Shown here: positions 35,255 to 45,806 of the stretch, piece after piece
How the letters are laid out: each line of letters starts with the position of its first letter
Position numbering within the stretch: position 1 is the first letter of the stretch
NCBI GenBank assembly: GCA_048013815.1
Contig: CM106586.1
Coordinates: forward strand, 20,336,001-20,400,000
Length of the DNA: 64,000 nucleotides
DNA from: Setoptus koraiensis
Taxonomy: Eukaryota; Arthropoda
Direction of reading: 5' to 3'
Program-made: the position numbers and the translations under genes
The notes under the pieces: model-generated
What the model was told of the DNA's origin: nothing
Seen by the model: only the letters and a program-made list of their open reading frames with translations
Database searches by the model: none

Positions 35255-35803
35255 ATGGTAAAAATATTTTTCATCGGCGTCCTTAAAAAGGAAGAAGATT
35301 CGGCCACAATTCTGAAGTCGGCGGCCGAACTATCATCGTTCGGCTTTTTCCAAAGAAATAGTATAGATGATTTTTTAAAATTCACCAGCAAAATGGTCAT
35401 TGGACGCATGGAACTGGCCACAAGGACGTCTGTTAAAGAGCAAAATTATATATGTCATGCCTACACCAAAGTGGACAATCTTGCCGTGGCCATCATCACA
35501 GATGAGGAATATCCCCCCAAGGTAGCCCACACGCTTACATTGCAAATACTTGAAGAATTCCCTCAAGTCAATCTAGAAGAGTATATGAAAAAGTATCAAG
35601 ATCCCAAAAATGCCGATGCAATTATGAGACTTCAAGCAGATTTAGAAGAGACCAAGATAATATTGCACAATTCTATTACAAATATATTAAAACGTGGAGA
35701 AAAGCTGGACGATTTAGTGGCCAAATCAGAAGACCTCAGCTCGCAAAGTAAATTATTTTACAAGACAGCTAGAAAGACCAATCAATGTTGTCAGTTGTTT
35801 TAA
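35255..35803 (+). CDS. Ykt6: YKT6, prenylated R-SNARE (182 aa)
   Basis: A longin-type R-SNARE acting in ER-Golgi, endosomal and autophagosome fusion. It has no membrane segment and cycles between cytosol and membranes through lipidation. The longin domain occupies about residues 1-105, with SSFGFFQR (27-34) and SVKEQNYICHAY (59-70) matching the family. The SNARE helix runs from about 124 to 175 with the zero-layer Arg147 in LKRGEKLDDL. The end is CCQLF: Cys178 for palmitoylation and CQLF (179-182) as a CAAX prenylation box. The human protein has 198 residues; the shortfall is in the linker between the two domains, where a stretch of about 16 residues is missing (VNLEEYMKKYQDPKNAD here). No in-frame ATG occurs upstream, so 35255 is the start. 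Intronless. ATTAAA signals at 35854 and 35870 suit the 3' end. Confidence 0.96.
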   Translation: MVKIFFIGVLKKEEDSATILKSAAELSSFGFFQRNSIDDFLKFTSKMVIGRMELATRTSVKEQNYICHAYTKVDNLAVAIITDEEYPPKVAHTLTLQILEEFPQVNLEEYMKKYQDPKNADAIMRLQADLEETKIILHNSITNILKRGEKLDDLVAKSEDLSSQSKLFYKTARKTNQCCQLF

Positions 35804-35853
35804 ATTTAAATTTCAATCACCATCACCACATATATAGAGATAGAGTTTATATA

Positions 35854-35875
35854 ATTAAACAATATACCAATTAAA
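35854..35875 (+). terminator. Ykt6: Poly(A) signals of YKT6
   Basis: Two ATTAAA hexamers (35854-35859 and 35870-35875), 50-70 bp past the YKT6 stop. They end just before the NMD3-like pseudogene on the other strand. Confidence 0.5.
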
Positions 35876-35890
35876 TTTTATTCAATTACC

Positions 35891-36290
35891 ATTTCTGATG
35901 ATCTCAACGTCGTCAGATTAACTAGCTAAATATAGTGTGTAACATGCGCACATATACATATACTTGTAATTATATGCCTTGGAGTGGGTGTTAGGTCCTA
36001 TTAGTTGGTGGCTCGGTATAACCGTTTGCTCGTATTTGAAAAATTTTTGTGGCATCGTCAGCGATCAAAGAAGTAATCCGTTTCCTCGCAGCATGTCGCC
36101 ATCGGTGACCTCTTTTTGGAAAGTCAATCCAACGTTGATCCAACGAAAGTATGGTTCCGTACAAATGAACACAGCATCGACGAGTTCAACTGATAAGATT
36201 TTTCAGCTTATTCAAGCACAATGTCAAAATGCTCTGATCCGTTTGGCTTGTTCATGTTGATAGCCTTCCTAACTCTTGCAAAACATCACT
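35891..36290 (-). pseudogene. Decayed partial copy of NMD3
   Basis: Clear nucleotide similarity to the NMD3 gene in the same orientation. 35891-35958 aligns without gaps to 33971-34038 with 59 of 68 positions identical. 35959-36075 aligns to about 34130-34268, and about 36089-36290 to about 34470-34690. Relative to the gene, roughly 90 bp, 200 bp and 25 bp blocks are missing, and the reading frame is broken by stops and indels. It covers only the middle of the gene, with neither end present. Because NMD3 has no introns here, a retrocopy cannot be told from a DNA duplication. No second YKT6 fragment is seen beside it, which argues against a simple duplication of the NMD3-YKT6 pair. Confidence 0.9.
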
Positions 36291-38114
36291 ACATATTAAT
36301 TAATATCTATTCAATTATCATTTAATTTAGTGATTGCGCCCGACTTACCAACTATGGAGTGCAATAATCAAACTAGTCTCTTTATTAGACCACTAATTGT
36401 AGTGGTTAAAGAAACACACAATTGTAATTGATAAATCAAGATTAATTAACCTTAATTGTTGGTAATAAAAGAGATGTTCATATCATAAGGATTCACTTTT
36501 ATTTTCTGTGTTCTCGGGCCATTGTATGCATGGTCCAGTATTAGCCAGTAACTTTTACCTTAAGGGAATAAAGAATATCGGTCACTTTTGCTGAAAGAGA
36601 ACCGCAAAAGATCATAGCACAATTGTTGTTTTGCTAGTCGTCAACCCAGCTAACTGATCAACGAGATAGAGCGGGAGAGAGAGAGAGAGACAGACAGACT
36701 GACTGAGAGGTTTTCAGCCCAGTCTTGTGTCAACAAACAGATCTCATAGAATGTAAAAGTTGCCTTGGTATGCGGTTAGACTTAATTCTTCTTTTCATCT
36801 CTCTTTGTGTGGTCTAGAAACATACTATGGAACCAACAGTGGCAAGTGAGCGCATTTTGTCCACCTCAAACATTCACTGAACTTAAAATAAAACACTAAA
36901 AATGTAGTGAATATGCTTGCAAAGTTGATTCGCTACAGTCGTGTATCGGGCACTTTAGCGGCTCGGACATGCACTCTAGACGTTCCGAGCTACAAAAAGA
37001 TTGTACTCACGTTATGTGTCGGCTTGTTTTCCATGATTTGACAGGATAGATCTGTGATAGATATAAGATATATCTCAACAGATTTGATCATCTATTGTGT
37101 AATAGCACGCACACACTCACACATGTACTTGGACGCTACTTGTGTGATATGTGACGTAATGGTCAGTTGTTCATTTGTTAGTTTAGTGATGCAGATCGAT
37201 CAAATGACGGCAGAAACAATTCCATGTTTACATACGATTACGAGCAACAGTTGATTGAATTGTGGATGGCGTGTATTGCTTTTCTCACACTAGAATGATC
37301 TGGATGTTTTATCGTGCTGCAGCGAGCTTGTTGTGCGTGTGTATGTGTGTGGAATGGCACCCAACGAAACTGAACTGACCATCAGATGTTGTAGTGAAAT
37401 TGATATGGAATTTCGGTTTATTGTTCGTTTCTAGTTTTAAAGTCCAAAGTAAAGTAAATAATAATTTGTCCTATTGTAAAGCTGAATCCATTCATAGTTG
37501 CCATATTGTCATCATTTGGGTTGTTTGCTCTGCTGAAATTGATTACTTTCACATTTTCAAGGAATACCTAAGCTAGTGGCATGGACTATGGAGCAGATCA
37601 AAGTCAGTGCCCAAGCGAGCAAAAACAATTGCGTTCTATAACTGTCTCGATATGGCTGCAGTTGCTAGATGACCAATAGATGATAACTTGTTTGGTTTGG
37701 TTACTCTTGAAACAAAGAAAACTTTTGTTTGTCCGCTGTGTCGCGACGAAGAATCGCGAATGGGTATTTGCGATGAATTGTTGTTGTAGTTTTACCAATG
37801 ATTTGAGCGCATAATGGTCATAAGAGAGCAATGACATTCGGTTGGTATCGTTCCAGTAAAAAGGTTTTCACAAATTGACCGCACTATTGATACAGGCAGC
37901 TCAGCATAGCTTGTTGTTTCTTTATTACATCTCATGTGATCTCTATGTGATTTATTAATATCTTCGGCCATTGTCTATCTGATACATTGTGCCAGGCCTA
38001 AGTGGTGCCAATAGACTGATGCTGGAAAAAGCAAATTACAGTAGGTGTTGCAGTTCAACAGCATGCCGACTGAACTGGCACTGGCCAGCATACCGTAGTA
38101 GTTCTATATGGAAC

Positions 38115-38134
38115 GTGTGTGTGTGTGTGTGTGT
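38115..38134. repeat. (GT)10 microsatellite
   Basis: Uninterrupted GT run upstream of the 2101-residue gene. Confidence 0.95.
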
Positions 38135-38737
38135 ATAATGTGACTCAAGTGAAATCTATCAATATCAACAAAAGTTCCATCATGGGCCGCACCATAAATG
38201 TTCGGTACACAAGAGAGTTCCAGTGCAACTCACTCTCGCTAGCTCGCAGTGGCGGCATACGCAAGTAAACAATTGGGTAAACAAGAGTTCAGTGATATAG
38301 GCTCGTTTCATCGGTGTGCGCGTTCGATCATCGGTTGCACACACTCACACACACATTCGATTTGTTCGTGGTAATCAATGCCGCTGTCAGCTCATTCGTT
38401 CATGTGCAATCGATCCGCTAGTATCGCAAGCGCGCTTACATGTCGCGCTCACACTGAAGCACTTGCGCACTCTCATGCCAGCCAATAAATCGAACTTTTC
38501 ACCAGCCAACAGATCGTCATCAGCTACCCAGTGTCGAACTATCGTAGCCATTGGACACATTAGAGCCGCCATTAGAAAGTATATCAGCGACAGTCGTGCA
38601 TTCAGCAGCATCATGCATTGAACATGATCGAACAAAATTAGCAACATTCCTGCATCGGCGCTCGTTCATCATCATCACCAACACGCACCACACAGCTATA
38701 GTAAACAACAAACCTCCAGTCACACCACACAACCAGC

Positions 38738-41700
38738 ATGTTGGACATGGCAACCAGCGCACTCAAGACAAGATTTGTTCGGCGCCTCAAGCTGCCAGCA
38801 TCAGTGATGATTCGCTTGAGCAAACTGAAAAACAAAATGGCGCCAAATTGTGCAACGAGCGGCAATGAGGGCACCCGCTCGGCACAGAGCAAGCTGTTTA
38901 AAGTGAAGCAGTTCGTGTTGCACCCACCAAAGTTTGAATTGAACAAGAGCGCAAAATCAACTTGTTCGCTCACCAGATCACCGCGTGCAGCGACCTCCGC
39001 TGCATCGAGCGCAGCCAACCAAACAACCAACGAATCTGAACGCAGCCTGCAGCGTGCACAAAAGCAAAAAGTTCGATTTGGCGAAAGTGGCCTACAGGTT
39101 TGTAGAAACAGCAACAAGTTGCAGCAACACACCAAGAATTTGTTATTGAATTTGAAAATTAAGAGAAGCCTCACAACAAAACAGAAGAAATCAGTGGTGC
39201 CCAATCTCATTTTGACCATCGTCGCCGCGGCTTTTATCTTGTGCAACATCACGCAAGCTCTCACAAACCCGACCCAAGTATCCAAAAGTGAAAAAGGAAC
39301 CAAGAGGCTCGCCTTTTGGAATGTCACCAATTCGCAACAAAATGGCGCCAACGCAACAGCCAACAGAGGTCTGGCCGACAAGACAAACAACGAATATTCT
39401 TCAGTGGGCACACCAGTCAATATACGCGTTCAAACTGTAGAGAATATTGTTGTGCCAGTAGACAAGATTTCCACTACAATATCCATCAACAACGATTCGT
39501 CGTATCTGTACAATGCAAATCATCACTCTCACGCGCCTCATAAAGAACTGTCGCCCAGATCACTCTCAAATCACACCAATGGCTTGGTGCAATCAATTAT
39601 TTTGCCGGACAGTAACAGCAACAACGATGCCAATGTCACCACGCAAATGTCCAGCGGACAAATGGGCATCGACGACGAGTACGACGTGCTCACAACAACC
39701 GAGGCACCCTACACAATAGTCACAAATGCTATCGACGACTCAATCGGCAACAATAACAATCACAGCAACAACAACAACAATCACAGCGGCAACAATTTCA
39801 CCAATGAGGCCAATAAGACAATCAATGAAACAATCATCGGAATCAACTATGGTGACCCTCATCGGACACAACAAGAACTATTGTCGCCTGGCTACAACCA
39901 AAACAACAACAACAATCACGAGAAACGTCTAATCCCGCAGCAAACATACGACAAAACTATCAGTAGCATGGATCGCAATTATAGATCGCTTCTCAATGCC
40001 ACCACTACTTTGGCCAATCTTGGTCACTTAATCAACGCTGGTACCACTAGTAGCAGCAACCATATATCGCCCTGGTCCAACGATACTATGAGCTCGTCTA
40101 GTAGCATTAGAGATTATAATATCAACACTAGCACAAAACATGACAACGATGCCTATCGACGCAACAATTATCTGGTAAATCGACTACGCGAGAACGCAAT
40201 CATTGAGACTCTTGCAAAAACAACTATGGCTTACGCGCTAGGCGGACAAGCTAATAATGCCTCTATCGCTAGATTAAATTTTAGATATCAACCCCATTCT
40301 ACGCGATCAATTCAGGTTGGCCAAAATGTGGGCCCTTCCACCGCAAGTATGCCACAGGTGCCTTCGTACGATGCAATCAATCAAACTCTTGCAAATAATA
40401 ATTTGACTAATCATTTGAATTACACTCAGGCTAACAATCAATTGACATCTGCATCATACAATAAACCATCCACTGTTAATTCATATGCGAGAAATTTGTA
40501 TCCTTCCGACGCTAGTCAACAGCAACAAATTAACAATAATAACAATGCGGATACTAATTGGCAGACAAATGTCCAAAATGCTCTCATTTACCAACTTGCA
40601 CAACAACAAGATCAACAACGGCAGAATATGTTAAATCTGATTCAATTTGAGCAGCATAAGGCTACCAATCCAGTTGATAATATCATGCAATACTCGAGAT
40701 ATAATTTAACTAATAATCAGATAGAGAGCAACCCTCAAGCGTCAATGCCCAATCATTACAATCATCGCATTGAACCTCAAGATTCTCAAGTTTCGATGAT
40801 CAATTTATCGGACGACATAGATCACACATCAAGCCCACAAAAGTATCAACAACATCCGCTAACGGATCATAGCAGAGTAGGGTCCCATATAACAAACAAT
40901 CTGACCAATCATGAGGCATTGCCAACAACTCAAACTGTCCTTACGTACGATCCGAACACACCCATGTCGTTTATATCACAATGGCAACAGCAATCAGCCC
41001 AGCAGAATATCAATCAGCAGGCAACTGGGGCAAGCTCACCAACGAATCAAATAGCTAAAGGTCGCGCTCTACCATTGCCACAATCAATGCAGTATCAGAC
41101 CGACTTCAATCAGAGCAATTACAATCAAACGAAACCCAATTACCTTGCGCAGCAGCAACCAATTCAGAATCATGCAACAACAGTTTCCAATCTTTACAAT
41201 AGAGATAATCTACCTATGGCAACTGTTGCCATGAACGCGGTCCCAACTCCGACACTTTCGACAAATGGTAATTCTTATCCATTCACATCTGTGAACGAAA
41301 AGACTATTCCATCATTAAGACCATCTTTGACTCCGGCGACAATGACCATGTCATCGAACAATAAACATCAGATCAGTGATGATAGTGTAATAGCCCAATT
41401 ATTGGCTGCTAAATTAAACTTTTTAGAGCAAACCAGAGGTGATGCGACTAAATCTCGTCCATACCAGTCAACTTACAACTATGGCACCTCGCCCTCATCG
41501 CATATCCCAAGCAACATAGAAGAATTGATGGCTGCCTCCTCATTTGCGGGACTAAACGATAATATTAAGATGCCCTTAGTTAAAGACCAATGGCTTCAGA
41601 ATGCACCAATGAATAATCAATTTCAGCAACAACAAATCATCTACCCCAAGTTACCGTTGGGTACGCAAGAATTCACTAGATCTCCCTCTGATACAGTCCA

Positions 41701-44700
41701 GTATACTAATTCCAATTCTTATAGCTCAATTAACAATGATAAATATCCAACAAGATATAATAACCTTGACAGCAATTCCTATGCTAACTCGTACAGACCT
41801 CAGTTGAATAGCCTGTTCACCGAGTCTCCTAAACCTTTCACTGCTGACCAGCCTTTCTTTAGTTCTAGCAACTATATAACATCGAACACAAATGCACCGA
41901 ATGCTTATTCACATTCACCCACAATGCATAATTCCACATTAGGATATTATCAATCATTATTAACGAATGCCACATTACACAACTTGAGTGCTTTACTCAC
42001 GAGTCTATATTTTAGTCGGCCACAACAAAATATTCAAGCAATTAGTAACGCATTGATGGGCAAACAACCGAGTTCCCAGGAAGCTCTGAACTTCGACCCG
42101 AAGCTATTCTCCAGTTCGAACAATGATGCTAGCATAATTAACATGAACAGACCATCCCTGTCTACCCCTTCCATAGATAGTGCCTTTCTTCAGGCGCTGA
42201 GGCCCCAAAAAGAAGATGAACGATTTTTCTCAAATGGTAACAACAATAACGACTTCGTTTCTGCAAATGTTTACTTGAAAAACATGCTTTCCGCTGGTGT
42301 TTCCAATAATAAGCCATCGGTTGATAATTTTTCCCCAAGTAATAGTGATCTGATGACGAGTAGCCAAAACAAGTTGAGGCCTCAATCAAACAATGTCTAT
42401 TTTGGCAATTATAACAATCAAATCGACGAAAATAACCAAGAGAGCAACTTCAATCCATCCATTCAGAGTAGTAGCGCCAAATATTTTGATTCCGACTACA
42501 GATTTCCAACCGTTGTTAATAATATCAAAGGTTTCACAGACAAATACAACAGTTTCTACAATAGTATTAATAATGATAAAACAAATTATTACCAAACTAC
42601 GGTTCGACCTAATGTGCCTGTTACTACTGGGCCATATAACACTATCACAACGACTTCGACAACAACTCCATCGACTACTACAAGCACAACGACAACCCAT
42701 AAACCAGTAACATCAACAGAATCTCAAATCGATCAGCATAATAAGCTCTTCGACTATGATCTACATCCTTCGAACGACTCAAACAAAGAAGGAACTGCTC
42801 AATCTAATCGTAACGGAAAAGGAAATCAACTTAATAATGCCAATTCGAATCATCGCCAGCCTAAAAAGTCATCCGACACATCTTCGTCGCCATCATCCAA
42901 TGGTAAATCGAGCAATAGTCACGATTTTTATAAATCCAAACAGTCTTTGCGGACGCACACTCACAGCTACTATGATGTCAATAAGGATTTAGATTTCGAT
43001 CATGATCAATTATCTGTGTTTGGAGACAATAAAAAATTCGCAACTTCATCACCGGACAATAACGATCATCTTTTTAGTGGTAGCCAGTTACAGTTGGACT
43101 CAAGCAAATTCAATACAGCACTTCCTTCGTGGTTAGATAAACAGCTAATATTTGAAGAGGCCTTAGCTAATAGTGCTTGGCAAAAAGCATCTGCATCTGT
43201 CGCAAGCCAGACATATGCATTCAGACCACCTAGTTCGTACAATCAGATGGACCCGTTGACAGCAGCACTACAAGAATTGCCCACGTTTTCAGCATCCGAC
43301 TTACAGCCTATCTATCCGACCAGTCCGTATGCGTTCACTGGACATTCCAGTCCTTATCAACCAGAATCATCTCACACACAAATGGCTGGAATATCGTTAC
43401 ATCACCCTCCACAAAAAGCAACCGCTGCTGCAACAATTACTGCCCCGGCAACGATACCAGCATTTTTTGTTAGATTTCCAACTACAAGTTCGTTATCCGC
43501 GGCTCTTGCTAGTCCTTTTAGTAGCCTTTATTCCAGTTTGCCTCGCCGGCCATCGAAGAAACCAGTGGGAGGAGACAATAGTGCCAGTCAATCACAGAAG
43601 AGCAAAAAGATATTGTCCTTTGCCCCACATTATTCACTTGCGTCTGAGACCTCTAGTGGCTCTCATCAATCTAGTAATTTGGGATTACCGGGTGGTCAAC
43701 TATTTTGGAAGATTTTACCAAGCCTGTGGGCAAAGAAGCAAGCATCTCTTAATTTGCTGCAACCTTCGGCTAGCTCTTTGAAAAACCAAATTCAAATTAC
43801 ATCGCCTGTCAATGGAATGGGCCAAAAATCATCTTCAAAGATAAAAATGAAGTTTGTCAAAGTACCTGTGGCAATATTCGAGCCAAGTTCTACTTTAGCA
43901 GCACCATCTTCGCCCATGGCTGCAATGTTAGCCTCTCTTACAAACCCTATCGGTTCAATCCACAGTCCCTATTCATCATCATCGGATCAATCTAATACAG
44001 CGTTTACAATGAGCGCCTTGACCTCAATGGGGGCTCTTCCATCATTACATGCAAATTCATTGCTGAGTTCAGCGTTTGACCAAAACGAATTAACTGCCGT
44101 GAGCTCAAACAGTCAACCAAGAGTGTCTGCACCAAAAAGTCAACCATACTTCGATATACCAGCAGCTTCTTCTAACCTCTATCCTATGGCATCTCAGATC
44201 CATCCTAAAACAGTACCCGCACCCGTAATTAGCCCCAGTCAACCACCTGAGCCGATAATCAATCAAAATATTGCAATTATTGCTCACCCAAAAGTGCTGA
44301 GCCCATCGAATCAGGAACAGACAACAAAATCTGTTTACTTATTAGATGATGGTAACATTTATTTGGATGAATGGGTTCAACCGTCAACATTTTTTCCCAT
44401 CTATTTATCCAAATTTGCCTCCACTAATCAAAAATCATCTTCCCAGCGAAGACCAAACTCCAACGCGAATGAGCAGCAAGAATTATCCTCCGTCGGCAGT
44501 TCGATGAATTCAACCTTCTTGAAAGGCCCCAACACGAATACCACCACCATCAGTCAACGAGCTCCGAACTCACCACCATCACAAGAGGCACCAGAATCGC
44601 AGAATGCAGAGCCAATGCAACAACAGGCTAGTACGAATCTAAATAGTCCAAATTATTGGCGCCGATATGATAAAGGAATCAGATTAAATTTGAGCAGTAG

Positions 44701-45043
44701 TGTCGACACAATGCCATCGAACGAAATCGACATCACTCATCTAGTAACGGGTCCAATGTGGACACAACAAGGTGCCATCAACGGGGAACAGTCTAAACTA
44801 GAAAATTCTCAACAAGAAAACACGCCAATTCAAGAGGTAATCTGGCCAGGTCACATTGGTGATAATAGTCAAAAAGATCCTACAATACAAAATCATGCAG
44901 ATGAATATCAGCAATCACTTATGGGCCAAGTGAATGAAATTATGACGAAACAATCCAAGATCATGTCGAAGAAGAATCAGGAAAAACTTCTAAGTGCCAA
45001 TAAAAGGATACCACAATCTCATTTTATCGCAAGGACTATATAG
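38738..45043 (+). CDS. Large Asn/Gln/Ser/Thr-rich protein with one hydrophobic segment, unknown family (2101 aa)
   Basis: I do not recognise this gene. It is a 6.3 kb uninterrupted frame. The first 150 residues are basic (Lys/Arg-rich), followed by a hydrophobic segment at about 153-176 (VVPNLILTIVAAAFILCN...) that could be a signal-anchor or a late-lying signal sequence. The remaining 1900 residues are low complexity with many N-x-S/T sequons, runs of Asn and Gln, a Thr-rich mucin-like stretch (about 1291-1330) and a Ser/Pro/Ala-rich C-terminal third. A few less degenerate patches look constrained: LPSWLDKQLIFEEALANSA (about 1466-1484), GQLFWKILPSLWAKKQASL (about 1651-1669), KIKMKFVKVPVAIFEP (about 1702-1717) and SVYLLDDGNIYLDEWVQP (about 1866-1883). 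Cysteine is almost absent after the membrane segment. This suggests a type II surface or secreted matrix protein (inference). An AATAAA lies at 45239-45244. The first ATG of the frame is used; Met4, Met24 and Met34 are alternatives. Confidence 0.88.
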   Translation: MLDMATSALKTRFVRRLKLPASVMIRLSKLKNKMAPNCATSGNEGTRSAQSKLFKVKQFVLHPPKFELNKSAKSTCSLTRSPRAATSAASSAANQTTNESERSLQRAQKQKVRFGESGLQVCRNSNKLQQHTKNLLLNLKIKRSLTTKQKKSVVPNLILTIVAAAFILCNITQALTNPTQVSKSEKGTKRLAFWNVTNSQQNGANATANRGLADKTNNEYSSVGTPVNIRVQTVENIVVPVDKISTTISINNDSSYLYNANHHSHAPHKELSPRSLSNHTNGLVQSIILPDSNSNNDANVTTQMSSGQMGIDDEYDVLTTTEAPYTIVTNAIDDSIGNNNNHSNNNNNHSGNNFTNEANKTINETIIGINYGDPHRTQQELLSPGYNQNNNNNHEKRLIPQQTYDKTISSMDRNYRSLLNATTTLANLGHLINAGTTSSSNHISPWSNDTMSSSSSIRDYNINTSTKHDNDAYRRNNYLVNRLRENAIIETLAKTTMAYALGGQANNASIARLNFRYQPHSTRSIQVGQNVGPSTASMPQVPSYDAINQTLANNNLTNHLNYTQANNQLTSASYNKPSTVNSYARNLYPSDASQQQQINNNNNADTNWQTNVQNALIYQLAQQQDQQRQNMLNLIQFEQHKATNPVDNIMQYSRYNLTNNQIESNPQASMPNHYNHRIEPQDSQVSMINLSDDIDHTSSPQKYQQHPLTDHSRVGSHITNNLTNHEALPTTQTVLTYDPNTPMSFISQWQQQSAQQNINQQATGASSPTNQIAKGRALPLPQSMQYQTDFNQSNYNQTKPNYLAQQQPIQNHATTVSNLYNRDNLPMATVAMNAVPTPTLSTNGNSYPFTSVNEKTIPSLRPSLTPATMTMSSNNKHQISDDSVIAQLLAAKLNFLEQTRGDATKSRPYQSTYNYGTSPSSHIPSNIEELMAASSFAGLNDNIKMPLVKDQWLQNAPMNNQFQQQQIIYPKLPLGTQEFTRSPSDTVQYTNSNSYSSINNDKYPTRYNNLDSNSYANSYRPQLNSLFTESPKPFTADQPFFSSSNYITSNTNAPNAYSHSPTMHNSTLGYYQSLLTNATLHNLSALLTSLYFSRPQQNIQAISNALMGKQPSSQEALNFDPKLFSSSNNDASIINMNRPSLSTPSIDSAFLQALRPQKEDERFFSNGNNNNDFVSANVYLKNMLSAGVSNNKPSVDNFSPSNSDLMTSSQNKLRPQSNNVYFGNYNNQIDENNQESNFNPSIQSSSAKYFDSDYRFPTVVNNIKGFTDKYNSFYNSINNDKTNYYQTTVRPNVPVTTGPYNTITTTSTTTPSTTTSTTTTHKPVTSTESQIDQHNKLFDYDLHPSNDSNKEGTAQSNRNGKGNQLNNANSNHRQPKKSSDTSSSPSSNGKSSNSHDFYKSKQSLRTHTHSYYDVNKDLDFDHDQLSVFGDNKKFATSSPDNNDHLFSGSQLQLDSSKFNTALPSWLDKQLIFEEALANSAWQKASASVASQTYAFRPPSSYNQMDPLTAALQELPTFSASDLQPIYPTSPYAFTGHSSPYQPESSHTQMAGISLHHPPQKATAAATITAPATIPAFFVRFPTTSSLSAALASPFSSLYSSLPRRPSKKPVGGDNSASQSQKSKKILSFAPHYSLASETSSGSHQSSNLGLPGGQLFWKILPSLWAKKQASLNLLQPSASSLKNQIQITSPVNGMGQKSSSKIKMKFVKVPVAIFEPSSTLAAPSSPMAAMLASLTNPIGSIHSPYSSSSDQSNTAFTMSALTSMGALPSLHANSLLSSAFDQNELTAVSSNSQPRVSAPKSQPYFDIPAASSNLYPMASQIHPKTVPAPVISPSQPPEPIINQNIAIIAHPKVLSPSNQEQTTKSVYLLDDGNIYLDEWVQPSTFFPIYLSKFASTNQKSSSQRRPNSNANEQQELSSVGSSMNSTFLKGPNTNTTTISQRAPNSPPSQEAPESQNAEPMQQQASTNLNSPNYWRRYDKGIRLNLSSSVDTMPSNEIDITHLVTGPMWTQQGAINGEQSKLENSQQENTPIQEVIWPGHIGDNSQKDPTIQNHADEYQQSLMGQVNEIMTKQSKIMSKKNQEKLLSANKRIPQSHFIARTI

Positions 45044-45806
45044 CAAAGAAAGAAACGACAACTGAACAACGTTGAGAGGGATCCATCATTTAGTTATATA
45101 GGAAGTCTCCACAAATCAATTTAGAACTGACCCAAGAGAGGCTAGCAGGTCTTGAATGCATCTTTATATGATAAATGGCTTTATATACCACTTGTTAAAA
45201 TTGTTGAACTAGATGCTTCCTGTCTGGACTATTTTCATAATAAAGATATAAACAAACAACAAATGGTGTAATGTTTCCTTGATCATGGGACGTAATTGTC
45301 TGGCGGATTATCGACGTCTCTTCGATGATGATAATTAATACCTGCACATCAATTGTCTGCTGTTTTCAATTGTGAAAATTCGGCGAGCTAGCCGACTGCC
45401 CACCAACGACAGTACTAAACTACAGTATACAAATATTCGGGAATGGACTTACGAGCTTACTGAAAGTTGTGGACGCAAGGTACAAACAGTGCCTTGTGAT
45501 AATGTTTTTCTTTGTCGAGTGATGGCGCTCCGATGGCTGTCCAGCGAGTCTAGTTGTGTAAGACAGTGTCCGTTAGAGTAACGGTAATCATGATGCTTCA
45601 CAATGCTTGACCACATATATATACTTGTTCGCATAGGAATGGCAATTCATTTGAGCTTTAGTTATCGTTCAATGAACAACTCAATAGTAGCTTGTAACTT
45701 TCACCAACTAACCACTGACAGCTAACACACAATCAGAATCGTGCTTGTGCTTCCATCAGGTTGTATTTTATCTGTATGAATTAGTGTGTGTGTACGATAC
45801 CAATTG
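45044..45806. other. Intergenic region before the fasciclin-domain gene
   Basis: 763 bp between stop and next start on the same strand. Holds the poly(A) signal above, a TATATATA at 45616-45623 that may be the core promoter of the next gene, and a short upstream open frame starting at 45671. Nothing else is recognised. Confidence 0.5.
45239..45244 (+). terminator. Poly(A) signal of the 2101-residue gene
   Basis: AATAAA about 195 bp past the stop codon. Confidence 0.55.

Larger units (their letters stand above)
35804..38737. other. Intergenic region between YKT6 and the 2101-residue gene
   Basis: AT-rich. Contains the NMD3 pseudogene, a GA-rich run (36670-36698), a GT run (38115-38134) and the probable leader of the next gene. 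An upstream open frame there (ATG 38475, about 48 codons, stop 38619-38621) would precede the main start. Nothing else is recognisable. Confidence 0.6.

Noticed and set aside
36300-37000. Search for a second YKT6 fragment next to the NMD3 pseudogene
   Set aside because: No stretch resembling YKT6 was found, so a duplication of the whole gene pair is not supported.
38638-39420. 260-codon minus-strand frame over the start of the 2101-residue gene
   Set aside because: It is the complement of a strongly supported gene, is Leu/Val/Cys-rich as expected of an antisense reading, and shows no motif.
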